From Brugia malayi (taxonomy: Eukaryota; Nematoda; Chromadorea; Rhabditida; Onchocercidae), in assembly GCF_000002995.4 (NCBI RefSeq), contig NW_025062479.1, positions 11,141,721-11,205,720 on the forward strand: a stretch of DNA of 64,000 nt. Direction: 5' to 3'. Positions 1 through 10,151 of the stretch are shown piece by piece. The notes beneath the pieces were generated by a model. It ran no database searches. It had not been told where the DNA came from and saw only the letters and a program-made list of their open reading frames with translations. The position numbers and the translations under genes were made by a program. Position 1 is the first letter of the stretch, and every line of letters starts with the position of its first letter.

Positions 1-2
1 TA

Positions 3-1020
3 AAACAAGCAAAGGAAGAGGTAAAATTTACTCCTTCACCAAATATTAATGTAAATCTTCCTCATTTATCGCTCCCTACTTTCGATGGAGACCGTAGACA
101 ATGGCGACAATTTTGGAGCAGTTTTAACGCAGCAGTCCACACACAAGCGATTCCAGAAATACAAAAATTGAATTACTTGTACTCATGTCTTAAAGGAAAG
201 GCTCTACAAGCAATATCTGGATATGATATAGCTCCAGAGAATTATGAAGTCATCAGAAAACTGCTCAATGAGAAATATGGCGATCACTCAATAGTAACAA
301 CATTACTGTACAACGAACTCCAATCAATTAAACGAAATGAAAGAGAATGGATTGGAACAATTGAAAATATAGAACGAGTACTACGCAGTTAGAAGCTCTA
401 GGAGAAAGCCTCGAACACTCAAATATCGAAATTTTGATCGAGAGCAAGTTGCCATTATGGATATTGAATAAAATATATAAACATAAAAAGAAGGACATGC
501 CTTGGTCAATTCTCAAACTAAGAAACTTTTTAACAAGTTTAGTTAATGTGAATGAACAGATTAGAAACTGTCAACATTCACTCACTCAACTCAATATTAA
601 ATCTACAACTAACAAACCGGAACAAAAACAACGATACAATCCCGGAGGAACTTCAGCACTGTCGACAATAAAAGATAATCAAAATACTTCGAAAACTACA
701 ACAACGAAAAGACGACTATGTGTATTCTGCAATCAAGATCATTGGGATTGCGTGAACTACACGACACTCAATGCTCGACTTAATCGTCTTAAAGTATTAA
801 AGAAATGTCTTATTTGTCTTAGAGACAAAGAGACAGTCACAAAGGACAGAATTGTAATGTAAAAAAACAATGTTTTTATTGCAGAAGCTTACATAATAGT
901 GCTTTATATAATAAAAGGAATCCACTTTCTTTAAACAATACAATGTCTCAAAGAAATGAAGAGCATCCAAGTCGATCCAAAGGAACAAAAGAAACTTTAC
1001 TTATGCAAGGTGATAAAAGT
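3..1020 (+). pseudogene. gag remnant with Cys/His knuckles (BEL/Pao)
   Basis: An open frame runs from position 3 to a stop at 390-392. It encodes the conserved BEL gag segment with the motif LPTFDGD followed by RQWRQFW (DUF1759-type capsid). Homology then moves to another frame (about 395-862), which carries zinc-knuckle-like groups such as CVFC...H..C and KCLIC. It moves frame again after 862, where a QCFYC group is visible. The product would be the nucleic-acid-packaging polyprotein of the element. The N-terminus is outside the window. At least two frame changes and two stops make it a pseudogene. Confidence 0.85.
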
Positions 1021-1060
1021 CTTCAATCCATTACAACCTCAACTACAATAAAATGCCCTT

Positions 1061-1726
1061 GCATTATTTGATATTGGATCACAACTCTCCTTCATCTCCA
1101 AAAAATTATCACGTCAATTAAAGTTAACCGAAACAGAAACTCAAATTATGAGAATAGCTCCATTTGGTATGAAGGAACCGAAATCATGTCCCACTGCTCG
1201 CATACAACTAAATGTGCTAACTACAGGAAGCGAAATCATACCATTACAAGCAAATATAATTGATTATCTAACGAACGAACTGCAGGTAGTGGAGACATCA
1301 AATGAACTTCAAATTCAAAATTTAACAAATTATTGGAAAAAACCTGACGTATTGATTGGAGCTGACTATTTTTTCAAATTTATTAGTCTACGAGAAATCA
1401 AAGAATTAAAATCAGGGCATATGTTGGTTCAATCAAAAGTTGGTCCTATGATTGCTGGAAGTGGAGATATTGAGAAACTTTGTAAGAACGAATTATATCC
1501 TAAAGAAGTAGTATATTCTACAAATGCCAATATTAACTCGGAGCTAGAAAAATTTTGGAAATTAGAAACGATTGGTATTCAAAAATCACCTCAAGATGAT
1601 GATGAAGCTTTAAAGCATTTCAAACGGACCATCATCAAGCAGGGTGGAAGATACCAGGTTTGTTGGCCATGGAAAGACTCCAAACAAAAATTAAGCAATA
1701 ATTATGGTTTATGCTGGGACTATTGA
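1061..1726 (+). pseudogene. retroelement aspartic protease domain remnant
   Basis: The frame contains ALFDIGSQLSFIS, the BEL-type active-site block that normally reads D-T-G or D-S-G. Here the middle residue is Ile, which should disable the catalytic triad. The frame continues through PDVLIGADYFF, the second conserved block of DUF1758-type proteases, and SKVGPMIAGSG before a stop at 1724-1726. In the family this domain cleaves Gag-Pol. Placement directly after gag and before RT fits the element. Confidence 0.8.
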
Positions 1727-2781
1727 AGAATTTGATCAACCATCTACAACATAATTCAAATCTCCATTTATATCATAAAATACTTATGGATCAACTACAT
1801 TCGGGTATAATTGAAGAAGTACCTCCAAAGGATGAGGTAGGCGTTATTCATTACTTATCACATCAAGAAGTATTAACTCCTAGAAAATCAACAACTGAAT
1901 TAAGAATAGTATATGATGCCTCGGCACATCACAAAGGTTTCAAAAGCCTAAATGAAGCCTAAATGTATCGAGGTCCAGTAATGTTACCAGATTTAGTTGG
2001 AGTAATATTACGTTTTCGGATGATGAAAATAGTAATAACTGCTGATATCGAAAAGGCATTTTTACAACTAAAACTACAAAATGAGGAAAGAAATTGTATA
2101 CGTTTTCTTTGGTCAGATGATATTGATAAAGAACTGACCAATGAAAATATAAAATGCTACCGCTTTAAGAGAGTTCCTTTTGGAGTAATATCCTTACCTT
2201 TCTTATTAGCAGCAACATTAAATTACCACCTAGAAAACCATGGTAGTGAATTGGCATGGGAGATAAGAAAGAATTTATACGTGGACAACGTTATTATATC
2301 AGCTAATGGAACAGAAGAGGCTTTATATAAATATGAAAGAACGGAAGAAATTTTTGGTGAAGCATCAATGAACATAAGAGAATTTCTTTCAAATGACAAA
2401 AAATTTAATGAAAGAATACCTGAATGCGACCTAAGCCAAACAAACCAGGAAATTTTTCTTGGTCTTAAATGGAACCATGAACGAGATATTATCCGTGTGG
2501 CACTGAAACTATGGATAGGGAAAAGTTTAACAAAGAGGACTATCCTACAATTCATAGCTTCTCAATAAGATCCACTGGGTCTTCTCGTTCCCATAATGAT
2601 CAAACTTAAATTATTCATACAACACTTATGGAAAGAAAATATTCCATGGGATCAATCTTTAAACAAACAAGACGAACAACAGTGGATAAAATCTCATCAA
2701 AGAATGGCCAACAAATATAACAGAGCTGCCAAGATTTATAATGGAAACTTCACAATTAACAGAATTCCATATATTTACTGA
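1711..2781 (+). pseudogene. reverse transcriptase domain remnant (BEL/Pao type)
   Basis: Frame 1 holds the RT fingers and palm: [31 protein letters not shown] (catalytic Asp), [14 protein letters not shown], and YVDNVI, the form of the Y-x-D-D box seen in many nematode BEL elements. It is interrupted by in-frame stops at 1960-1962 and 2566-2568. The downstream part (DPLGLLVP, connection region) continues in the same frame to 2781. The start overlaps the protease frame by 16 bases in another frame, so a frame change lies near 1711-1726. Confidence 0.9.
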
Positions 2782-2910
2782 CGCTTCGAAAGTTGCCTAT
2801 TCTGCAGCTATTTATATTCTCAATCATGGATATCAAAACACATATTCGAATTCATTCTTGATTTATGCTAAATGTCGAATTGCTCCAATTAAAGGTATTG
2901 CACATACGTT
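2765..2910 (+). pseudogene. RNase H fragment
   Basis: A short frame reads FHIFTDASKVAYSAAIY, the first catalytic block of BEL-type RNase H (Asp in TDAS). Homology stops about 40 codons later and passes straight to integrase sequence at about 2911. The rest of RNase H and the spacer before integrase appear deleted. A broken frame joins it to the RT remnant upstream. Confidence 0.7.
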
Positions 2911-4021
2911 TCTGAATTAAGACGAAAATATTGGGTACCGAAAGGAAGAGCTGCTGTAAAACGAATCATAAACCTATGCTGTTATTGCATTCGCTGGAAA
3001 GCTAAACCGTTTAAACTGCCAGCGATGCCAAGTTTACCAGAAACACGAGTAAAACGATCCAGAACCTTCGAACAAGTCGGCCTAGATTATATGGGTCCTC
3101 TTTCAGTCAAATCTAATACTGGTCTAGTCAAAAGATGGATAGCACTTTTTACGTGCTTCAATACCAGAGCAGTGCATCTAGAAATGGCGGAGAATTTATC
3201 TGCCGAGAATTTTTTACATGTTTTAAGAAGATTTGAAGAAGAGCTCGACGTGGATATCCAAAATTAATATTAAGCGATAATGCAAGCCAATTTCAACTGG
3301 TATTCAAAACCATTATGGAAGAAAACGCTAATTTTTTGGCGACGAAGGGTATGGTATGGAAAAATACTATACCAAGGGCACCATGGGGTGGTGGTTATAG
3401 GACTCACAAAAACGGCATTAAGAAGAGCAATAGGAACAAAACTTCTAAAGGAAGGAGAATTAATAACATTAATAGTTGAAATAGAAGGAATCCTTAATAC
3501 CCGTCCATTAACTTATGTAGTTTGACGACTACAGAATCATTCGTCCAATTGATTTTATATCACCTATGGCTTCATTAGATCTACCAATAAATTATGATAG
3601 TGATCAAGATGAATATACCCCTTATACAATAAAGACTAAAGATAAGTTAATCAAGTATTGGACTACCACTCTTACCACATTAGATGTCTTTTGGAAGTTG
3701 TGGAAAGAACATCTTACAAGTCTTAGAGAACGCACACAAAGAGAATTAAAATCACCTAGAATAGTAGAAAAAAGAGTACCACATGAAAATGAGATAGTAT
3801 TATTAAATGAACCAGAAATACCTCGTGGTGTATGGGAACTAGCAAAGATAATAAAAATTAAACGAGGATGGGATGGAAAAGTAAGAAGCGCAACGATACA
3901 ATTACCAAATGGGAAACAAATTAATCGATCAATCAGTATGCTTTATCCTATGGAAATAGATGCTGAAATGTGGAAGATGAAACGGAAGAACCCATTGAAC
4001 CAGAAGTGCCAGAAGTGCTAA
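2911..4021 (+). pseudogene. integrase plus DUF5641-like domain remnant
   Basis: The frame from 2911 encodes YWVPKGR, a CCYC zinc-binding pair (half of the HHCC domain), FEQVGLDYMGPL (first catalytic Asp) and FTCFNTRAVHLE. It stops at 3265-3267. The second Asp block (LSDNASQF) and the third (APWGGGY) lie in a shifted frame between about 3270 and 3430. From 3566 to about 3980 a frame carries LWKEHLTSLRER, ENEIVLL and PRGVWELAKI, typical of the DUF5641 tail of BEL integrases. The family function is insertion of the element; this copy is non-functional. Confidence 0.85.
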
Positions 4022-5720
4022 AAAATCACAAACTACAGTCAATGCAAAAGACAAGTCTAATCTTTTGATAAAAACTTTATCATTGATAATACCAAGACAG
4101 GTATTAGCTAACAACAGCTGTAAATGGATTACTGGAGTACCCTTTAATATTCCTGAAAAATGGAACTGTGAAGAAATTATTCACAAAAATGCTACATATC
4201 ACAAAGTGGATATGTACACACGCACCCATGTAAGAATACCAGCTATAAAATGTAGCAACATTACACGAACCGTATGCACGAAAGCTTTTCTTAGAATATC
4301 ACTACCTGTAGTATCAGACCATACGTCTACTACTGCAACTTTGTCACAATTCTGCAGATATTTAAATGTTCGAAAACAAATGAATGGAATTAGACTAATT
4401 CAATCTTCTCCTAATCAATGGATAACAAGTAAGGAGATACAATACTCCTATGGATGGTTAGGAGTCAACTGTCAATCAACATCAAACTTCATATTAACCC
4501 AAGGAGAAATTCTTCTATACGATGGAAAAGAGTTAGTTTCTAACCTTGATGATATAAAAGACTGTTTGACACAAAAGGGTGAATGCATAACAAATACTAG
4601 CATTATCATATGGAATAGCAATGATACAACCAATCATTGTTTATATCGAAAGATCGGAAGATTCAAGGCTACAAAGTATAACAACCACTTCATCATCGAT
4701 GAGATACAAGCATCGCTTATATTTGATAAAAACCCCCCTATATTAAACACCAAAAATTGTAGATTCACCTCTCCAATTTTAATGCAGGGCGATATAGTTA
4801 TTGAACTAGACGTTGAAGATGACTCGAACTCTACAAAATCCAAACGAAGAGTAACAAATAAACTATTGATGATGGAAAAGTCTCCGGATAGAAAGTATGA
4901 TCCTGAAAACGTAAAACTTCAATACCTTTCTGATTCACTAAGACAAGGATTCCTTCAACAACTCAAAGAAACGCAGCAAAGAAGTTGCCAAAACAGAAAT
5001 AACTTATTACTTTTGATCAAATGGCTATCAATCAGCAATCCTACCCTTGCCACGAAACTAATACTTCAAAGAAACGATGTGATAGCTAAAAGAATTAACG
5101 GAAATTTGATGGTGGCTCCTTGCAAATCAGAACAACCAACAATCGAAAATATCGAATTCAAAGGAGATTTAATAAGTAAGTTTGAAATTGAAAGAATTAA
5201 TGCAGAATTGGAAATCCTAACTCAAACCCAAAAAATAATTAATTCATTACCACATCAAATGAAGGATAAACTCTTTTGGCAAGAAATCTCTGAAGAAGGA
5301 GAAGAAATTATCAAACAAATGGAAAGGGAATTCAATGAAATTGTTTTACCGATAGAAGAAGAATTTGAAAACGTGATAACACATTGGAAATTGATTTTTA
5401 TCTGCATAATTATCGTGACAATATTAACTATTTTAGTTATTATTAAGTGGAAATTTAGATTAGTTCAATCCCTCCTTTGTAATACTTCAAAACGAAATTC
5501 AAATCAAGCTACCATCATTACTCTCCCTATAGAATCACTACACACTCAATTCCTAACTAAAGAAGAAATCCCACCCATTAAACTCCATACATTTAGCTAT
5601 ACCTCAAAATCACTCTCTCAAAATTACATCTTAAAACAATTCCTCTCCCCCTTTGGGAGTGTCGCGAATTATAATTTCGCGAAAACTTCTATCAAAAATA
5701 ATAAGAAAAAGGAAAATTAA
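3999..5720 (+). CDS. env-like glycoprotein frame of the BEL/Pao element, uninterrupted
   Basis: The frame is open for about 573 codons, the longest in the window, downstream of integrase. It has many N-glycosylation sequons, paired cysteines in the N-terminal two thirds, a charged Glu/Lys-rich helical region, one strong membrane segment (about residues 442-464 counted from 4065, FICIIIVTILTILVII) and a basic-to-polar tail of about 85 residues. This is the layout of a type I membrane envelope protein, as in nematode BEL elements such as Tas. No ATG is near the start: the frame opens at 3999 and the position 4065 codon is TTG. It may therefore have been expressed by splicing or as a fusion to Pol. 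The tail overlaps the first 61 bases of the LTR. I cannot assign a fusion-protein class from sequence alone. Confidence 0.75.
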   Translation, partial: TRSARSAKKSQTTVNAKDKSNLLIKTLSLIIPRQVLANNSCKWITGVPFNIPEKWNCEEIIHKNATYHKVDMYTRTHVRIPAIKCSNITRTVCTKAFLRISLPVVSDHTSTTATLSQFCRYLNVRKQMNGIRLIQSSPNQWITSKEIQYSYGWLGVNCQSTSNFILTQGEILLYDGKELVSNLDDIKDCLTQKGECITNTSIIIWNSNDTTNHCLYRKIGRFKATKYNNHFIIDEIQASLIFDKNPPILNTKNCRFTSPILMQGDIVIELDVEDDSNSTKSKRRVTNKLLMMEKSPDRKYDPENVKLQYLSDSLRQGFLQQLKETQQRSCQNRNNLLLLIKWLSISNPTLATKLILQRNDVIAKRINGNLMVAPCKSEQPTIENIEFKGDLISKFEIERINAELEILTQTQKIINSLPHQMKDKLFWQEISEEGEEIIKQMEREFNEIVLPIEEEFENVITHWKLIFICIIIVTILTILVIIKWKFRLVQSLLCNTSKRNSNQATIITLPIESLHTQFLTKEEIPPIKLHTFSYTSKSLSQNYILKQFLSPFGSVANYNFAKTSIKNNKKKEN

Positions 5721-5763
5721 TAAAAACTAATTAATCATTCTTTAATTGTAAACAATCCCATAA

Positions 5764-6060
5764 TATCATAAATTATCTCTCCATAAATCTAGTTCCTTAA
5801 GATTCTTCACACATGTGATTTTCATTTTAGATACGTTCAATTCTCACATTGCAAATTCTCAATTTTTGTAGACGCTTCCGACTCTTCAGACATGTGTAAA
5901 ACATTCTTACAGTATCATAAATTATCCCTCCTTAAATCTAGTTTCTTAAGATTTACTACACATGTAATCTCACATCGTAAATTCTCAATTCTGCATGAAC
6001 ATTTTCCAATTCTTCACACATATGATTTTTATCTTAGACACGCCCAATTCCCACTCATAT
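5764..6060 (+). repeat. two imperfect 149-bp tandem units in LTR U3
   Basis: The block starting TATCATAAATTATC at 5764 recurs at 5913 with matching downstream text: CTAGTTYCTTAAGATT, an ACACATGT core, CAAATTCTCAAT versus TAAATTCTCAAT. This lies upstream of the TATA-like box, the position of LTR enhancers. Confidence 0.7.
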
Positions 6061-6148
6061 AAAATTCAACCTTAAAAAATAAAATGATGATTGTCCTTAT
6101 TGTCGACTACTACTAGGTTAACCAATTTGAATTCCTCCGGTCTTCTTT

Positions 6149-6207
6149 TATAAATTTCTTCTCTTTTTATTGCTCGGTTTATTAATATTACGTTTTCGGA
6201 AAATAAA
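6149..6207 (+). promoter_or_regulatory. LTR TATA-like box and polyadenylation signal
   Basis: TATAAA at 6149-6154 is followed by AATAAA at 6202-6207. This fits the usual U3 promoter and R-region poly(A) signal of an LTR. Activity is not testable here. Confidence 0.5.
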
Positions 6208-6406
6208 GGTTTATTAATCTTCCTACTGTATTGCAACTATTCGAGTATCAAACGACAAACGTTTCGCGACAAAATATGAAAACTTAATATTATCGTGAAA
6301 AAAAAAAAAAAAAGAAACATATCAAGACTATAAAATATAAATAAAGGTATAACATATCATTTTACTCATGAATGTAATATATGCTTTGATATAATGATCA
6401 GCGATA

Positions 6407-7373
6407 TCAGCGACCATCTGAAAAAATAATTTTTTTTTTTTTTTTTTTTAAACTTTAATTCAATTGGAATTAAACTATAAAAATCTGAATTAGAACTTCA
6501 ACAAAAAATTTAAATGAAAAAAATTCCCAAAAATAATAAATCATTAATTAAACAATTTCTATTAATGAAAAAATGCATTAATAAAATAAATTATTTCTAT
6601 AATTATTTGTTGTTTTCCTTTTTTTTCTTTTTTTTGTTTTATTTCCTCGTTGCTTATATTCCCTAAATTTCCGAAAATATTTAAATTTATTTTCACCTAA
6701 TTTATACATCATTAAAATTGATAATATAAAATGATGGAAGGAATATAAATTTTACCTGAATTAAGCGTTAAATGATCACCTTTTCGAATATTGATAACGC
6801 TATCTCTCTCAGTTATCATATCATCTGTTCGTAATGATAAAAGTTTTCCAAGTTTATAATCATCATGATTAATCTCTAATGGTATTTCATCAACATCATG
6901 ATTATGCATATGTCGCCGTAACATATACACTTCAGAAATCTTAAATTTTTTTTCAATTAAATTTTATTGTAATCAAAGAAAAAGACTGAAAAAAATTTTA
7001 AGTTGAAAATAAGAAAACAAATAAAAAAAACTGAGCAAAAAATAAAAAATTTATTTCCTCTTTTTTTATTTTATATATCTGTCAACATAAAAACAAACGC
7101 AAAAAGAATGTGAAATGATAAATGTTAAGAAAAGAACAATAATCATAAGAATGAATTCATTTAAATTAACCAAATGAATTTGTAAAGTATATATTTTTTC
7201 CCTTCAAAAAATATTAAATAAATATTCAAATAAATAAATAAATATATTGATTACTCAAGTATGCAATTTAATCCACAAATCAAAATTTTCATAAAATAAC
7301 TGAAAATTAAATAACTTACTGATATACAATAAATGACAGTAATTATCAAATGAATGTTGGTGCAATATCGCAT
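6407..7373 (-). CDS. small secreted protein, 82 aa, three exons, family unknown
   Basis: Exons on the minus strand are 7373-7320, 6939-6756 and 6417-6407, with donors GTAAGT and GTAAAA and acceptors AAG and TTTCAG; phases fit and the sum is 249 nt. The first exon encodes MRYCTNIHLIITVIYCIS, a classic signal peptide. The mature part of about 64 residues is acidic and His-rich at first (HMHNHDVDEIPLEINHDD), then KLGKLLSLRTDD, and ends SDGR. It has no cysteine. An upstream acceptor (GCAG, 7415-7414) lies 40 bases before the ATG and could be a trans-splice site. The last exon holds only 11 coding bases and is the least certain; the BEL LTR begins 135 bases further on. I recognise no family. It could be a peptide-hormone precursor or a small secreted effector, but nothing proves either. 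Confidence 0.6.
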
Positions 7374-7453
7374 TGTGGCAATTTTTTTATAAATGTTTCG
7401 TGTAAACGTTTTCCTGCAAAACATACTAATTTATTTAACTCAAAACAGACGAC

Positions 7454-7575
7454 CTACACATATATACATACATACATACATGCATACATACAGACATAGA
7501 CATGTACACACGCATACGCGTACGCACGCAGAAACGCAAACACAAACATACACGAATGCAAGCACGCGAATATAC
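7454..7575 (+). repeat. CA/TA-rich microsatellite (ACAT and ACGC variants)
   Basis: Runs of ACATACAT grade into alternating ACACGC and ACGCGT steps. Purine-pyrimidine alternation is almost continuous. A chance ORF across it has no coding features. Confidence 0.85.
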
Positions 7576-7673
7576 ATAATTTTAATGGACGCCCATAGAT
7601 AATGATCAAAAGAACCAGTACGACAATTACGATTGTTTCATCTTTTAGTTGAACAAAGTATTTATTCCTACAG

Positions 7674-7740
7674 TTTATTGATTAATCAATAAATCAATTA
7701 ATTGATTAATTAATCAATAAACCAATTAATTAATCAATTG
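7674..7740. repeat. AT-rich palindromic cluster
   Basis: TTGATTAATCAA, TCAATTAATTGA and similar self-complementary words follow one another for about 65 bases, so the segment can fold in several registers. Confidence 0.75.
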
Positions 7741-10148
7741 AAGTGTGTAAAAACACTTCAGCTTCCTAATGTATGTTTTATTTCTTTTTTCTCTTTCTCT
7801 TGCTTATTTTTTTTTCCTTTCAAAAATGAAATTATTTTGTTGTCACATATATATTTTTCACTCATTATTAATATAGGTATAAAAATAGACAAATCAAAAA
7901 AGAAATTTTTTTTGATTTAAAATTTAAAAAAGTATTTTTTTTAAAAACAATAAAATAAAATAAAATGAAAGAACAGCGAAAAAAAAGAGAGAAAAGAAAA
8001 GAAATTGAAAAATTCTTAAAACAGTAGGAGCAAAATGTATTATGTGTATTATATTGCTTCTTTCAATGTTCTTTTTGTTTCTCAGTATTTCTCAAACAAG
8101 TTTCTTTTCTTCTTTTTCCCCCTAATGAATTCTATATTATGTTCATTTTTCAAATTGTCCTTTGACCTCTTTTTATTTTTATCTTCTTTATCATCTTTTC
8201 AACTTCACTCTTTCATAAAAATAATGAGAAAGGAAGAAGGGAGAAAGAGAGAAGATGAAAAAAATAGGTGAAGAAAAAAAAGAGAATTGTATTAATTAAT
8301 CAATGCAAAGTAAAAATTAATTCTAATGAAAGAATTATTCTTGTTTTTTCCCCTCTCTCTCTCCTCTTAATATTTCGTAAATGGTTAACCTAAAAATAAG
8401 TGATAATAACTGCTGTTTTCTTGTTTTAGTTAATTCAATATTTATCAGACATTTAATTTTTTAATTTTGATAATTGTTTAATTCATAATTTTAACAAAAC
8501 TTTGAGATTTTGCTATACCCTAAATAGTGAAATAGTGATAGATGTTTGATGTATCATTTTGTTTCATATTTCAAAAATCAAAAAATTTTGAGCTGAAACA
8601 AATTTTGATGTTTGAAATTACTCATTAGTAAACTGATAAGTTAGTCACAATGATTCATTGTTTTTAAAAAAATAGGAAAAAAGAAAAGAAAAATTATTGA
8701 GTTGTTCAAATATACCACTTGGTTATTTTTTGTGAATAGCATTAAAAAAAAGAAACAATTACTCTGAAATTATTCTAAAAAAGAAAATGCCGTCATACAA
8801 CTCCTTATCAAATCAATAACCACTAAGATTGTTTATGAATGATCTGAGTCATTTGATTGTATATTGCTTCATAATACTAAAAATATACCATTGATTTTTA
8901 GATAAATTTCTACATAATTTTGATTTAGTTAGTTTTTTTCATTACTTCTATACATTTTCCCTATTCCTTTCTTTTTTGATTAAAAAAAGAAAACAGAAAT
9001 TCTTTAAGATTTGTTAGACAAATTTACTGCGATTGCTTAATTACAGTAAAATGACATAAACGTTATTTTAATTTAATGTTATTTCAGTTTTAATAGAAGC
9101 AAAATGTAAATATTCATGACAATGCTGCTTTACTTTAATAGTGAAATGACGTAAATGTTCATGACAATTCCGCCTAATAATTCATAATATATTGAAATAC
9201 ATATATAAATAAGACTAATCATTCATTTTTGCATATGATTAGAACAACTATGCGTTTATCATATATATTTTACATTTCATATTAATTCATCCCCTAATTA
9301 CGACATTTTTAAAATAAAATTTGAACAAAAAGTGGGACAGAAAGAAAGAGAAGAAGAGGAAGATAGAGAATGGAAAAAGATTAAAAAAAACGAATAAAAT
9401 TCATTCATCATTTTTCCTTCCGTACATACACTATTGATTTAATGGCAATGAAAATAGGACAAAAAAAAAAAAAAACATTAGCTCTCTTTCAATATAACAC
9501 AAGAAAAATGAATTATTTTAAATTAAAAAAAAATCAATAGAGGTATATAATCTAATGCATATACATACATGTAAATAATTATACGTATCTGTGCGCATAT
9601 GTGTTACATTCTTACATTATAGTTATACGCACAAACATGTATTTCTATAATTAATTACATCAATGCATAATTGTTATTTTATGTTAACATAATTTTTCGC
9701 TTGTTATTCTATAATTATATTCGATTAATATATCAATTTAAAAAAAAATTGGTTTTTAGATTTTTAAAACTTTTTTTTGGTTTACTGAACGATTCTTATA
9801 CTTCTTATACTGTAAATTTCTTATACTGTAAAATGTTATATTTTTTTATTTTTAAAAACTTCAACGTTTTCAATTTATTATATTAAAATATATGCATTGG
9901 TATAAAATACTTTTACGAAACTTTTTTTTTCACTTTTCCTTCTTCCTTCTTTACACTTTGTTTTTCAATTTTACCATTATTATTAACAATGTAGAATGAG
10001 TTATATATCGTATAAATTGTATAAATTAAATTACTTACTTTTAATAAATAAAAACAGATAATGATGCGAAAAAAAAAAATCGAATAAAAGAAATTAACAA
10101 ATTATTTGTTATAGTTTGATTGCATGCTGAAAATAATTTTTTTAACAG
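7741..10148. other. intergenic, no gene seen
   Basis: AT-rich DNA with short A/T runs, scattered stops in all frames and no exon-like block between the small secreted gene and the ENPP gene. The small ORFs here are low complexity. Confidence 0.7.
10147..10148 (+). promoter_or_regulatory. probable trans-splice acceptor of ENPP
   Basis: A TTTTTTAACAG site lies 3 bases before the start codon. This is too close for a cis-spliced 5' UTR of normal size but typical of spliced-leader addition in nematodes. Confidence 0.5.
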
Positions 10149-10151
10149 AGA

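Larger units (their letters stand above)
1..6271 (+). mobile_element. BEL/Pao LTR retrotransposon, 5'-truncated by the window edge, coding part decayed
   Basis: Domains appear in BEL/Pao order: gag with Cys/His knuckles, retroviral-type aspartic protease, reverse transcriptase with a YVDN box, RNase H, integrase, a DUF5641-like C-terminal domain, an env-like frame and an LTR. The gag-pol part is interrupted by several frame changes and in-frame stops (near 390, 860, 1724, 1960, 2566, 2779, 3265 and 3522). About 1 kb normally found between RNase H and integrase seems to be missing near 2905. The 5' LTR and the start of gag lie outside the window, so the target-site duplication cannot be checked. 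Family assignment is from remembered domain order and motifs. The copy cannot be autonomous in its gag-pol functions. Confidence 0.93.
5660..6271 (+). repeat. 3' long terminal repeat, 612 bp
   Basis: The LTR starts TGTCGCGAA and ends TTCGCGACA, giving a 9-bp terminal inverted repeat with the standard TG...CA ends. The short G-rich run at 5655-5659 lies just before it, where a polypurine tract is expected. Just inside the left end is a second copy of TTCGCGA, so the first 23 bases can form a hairpin. The LTR holds a duplicated block, a TATA-like box and an AATAAA signal, listed separately. The 5' LTR is not in the window. Confidence 0.85.
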
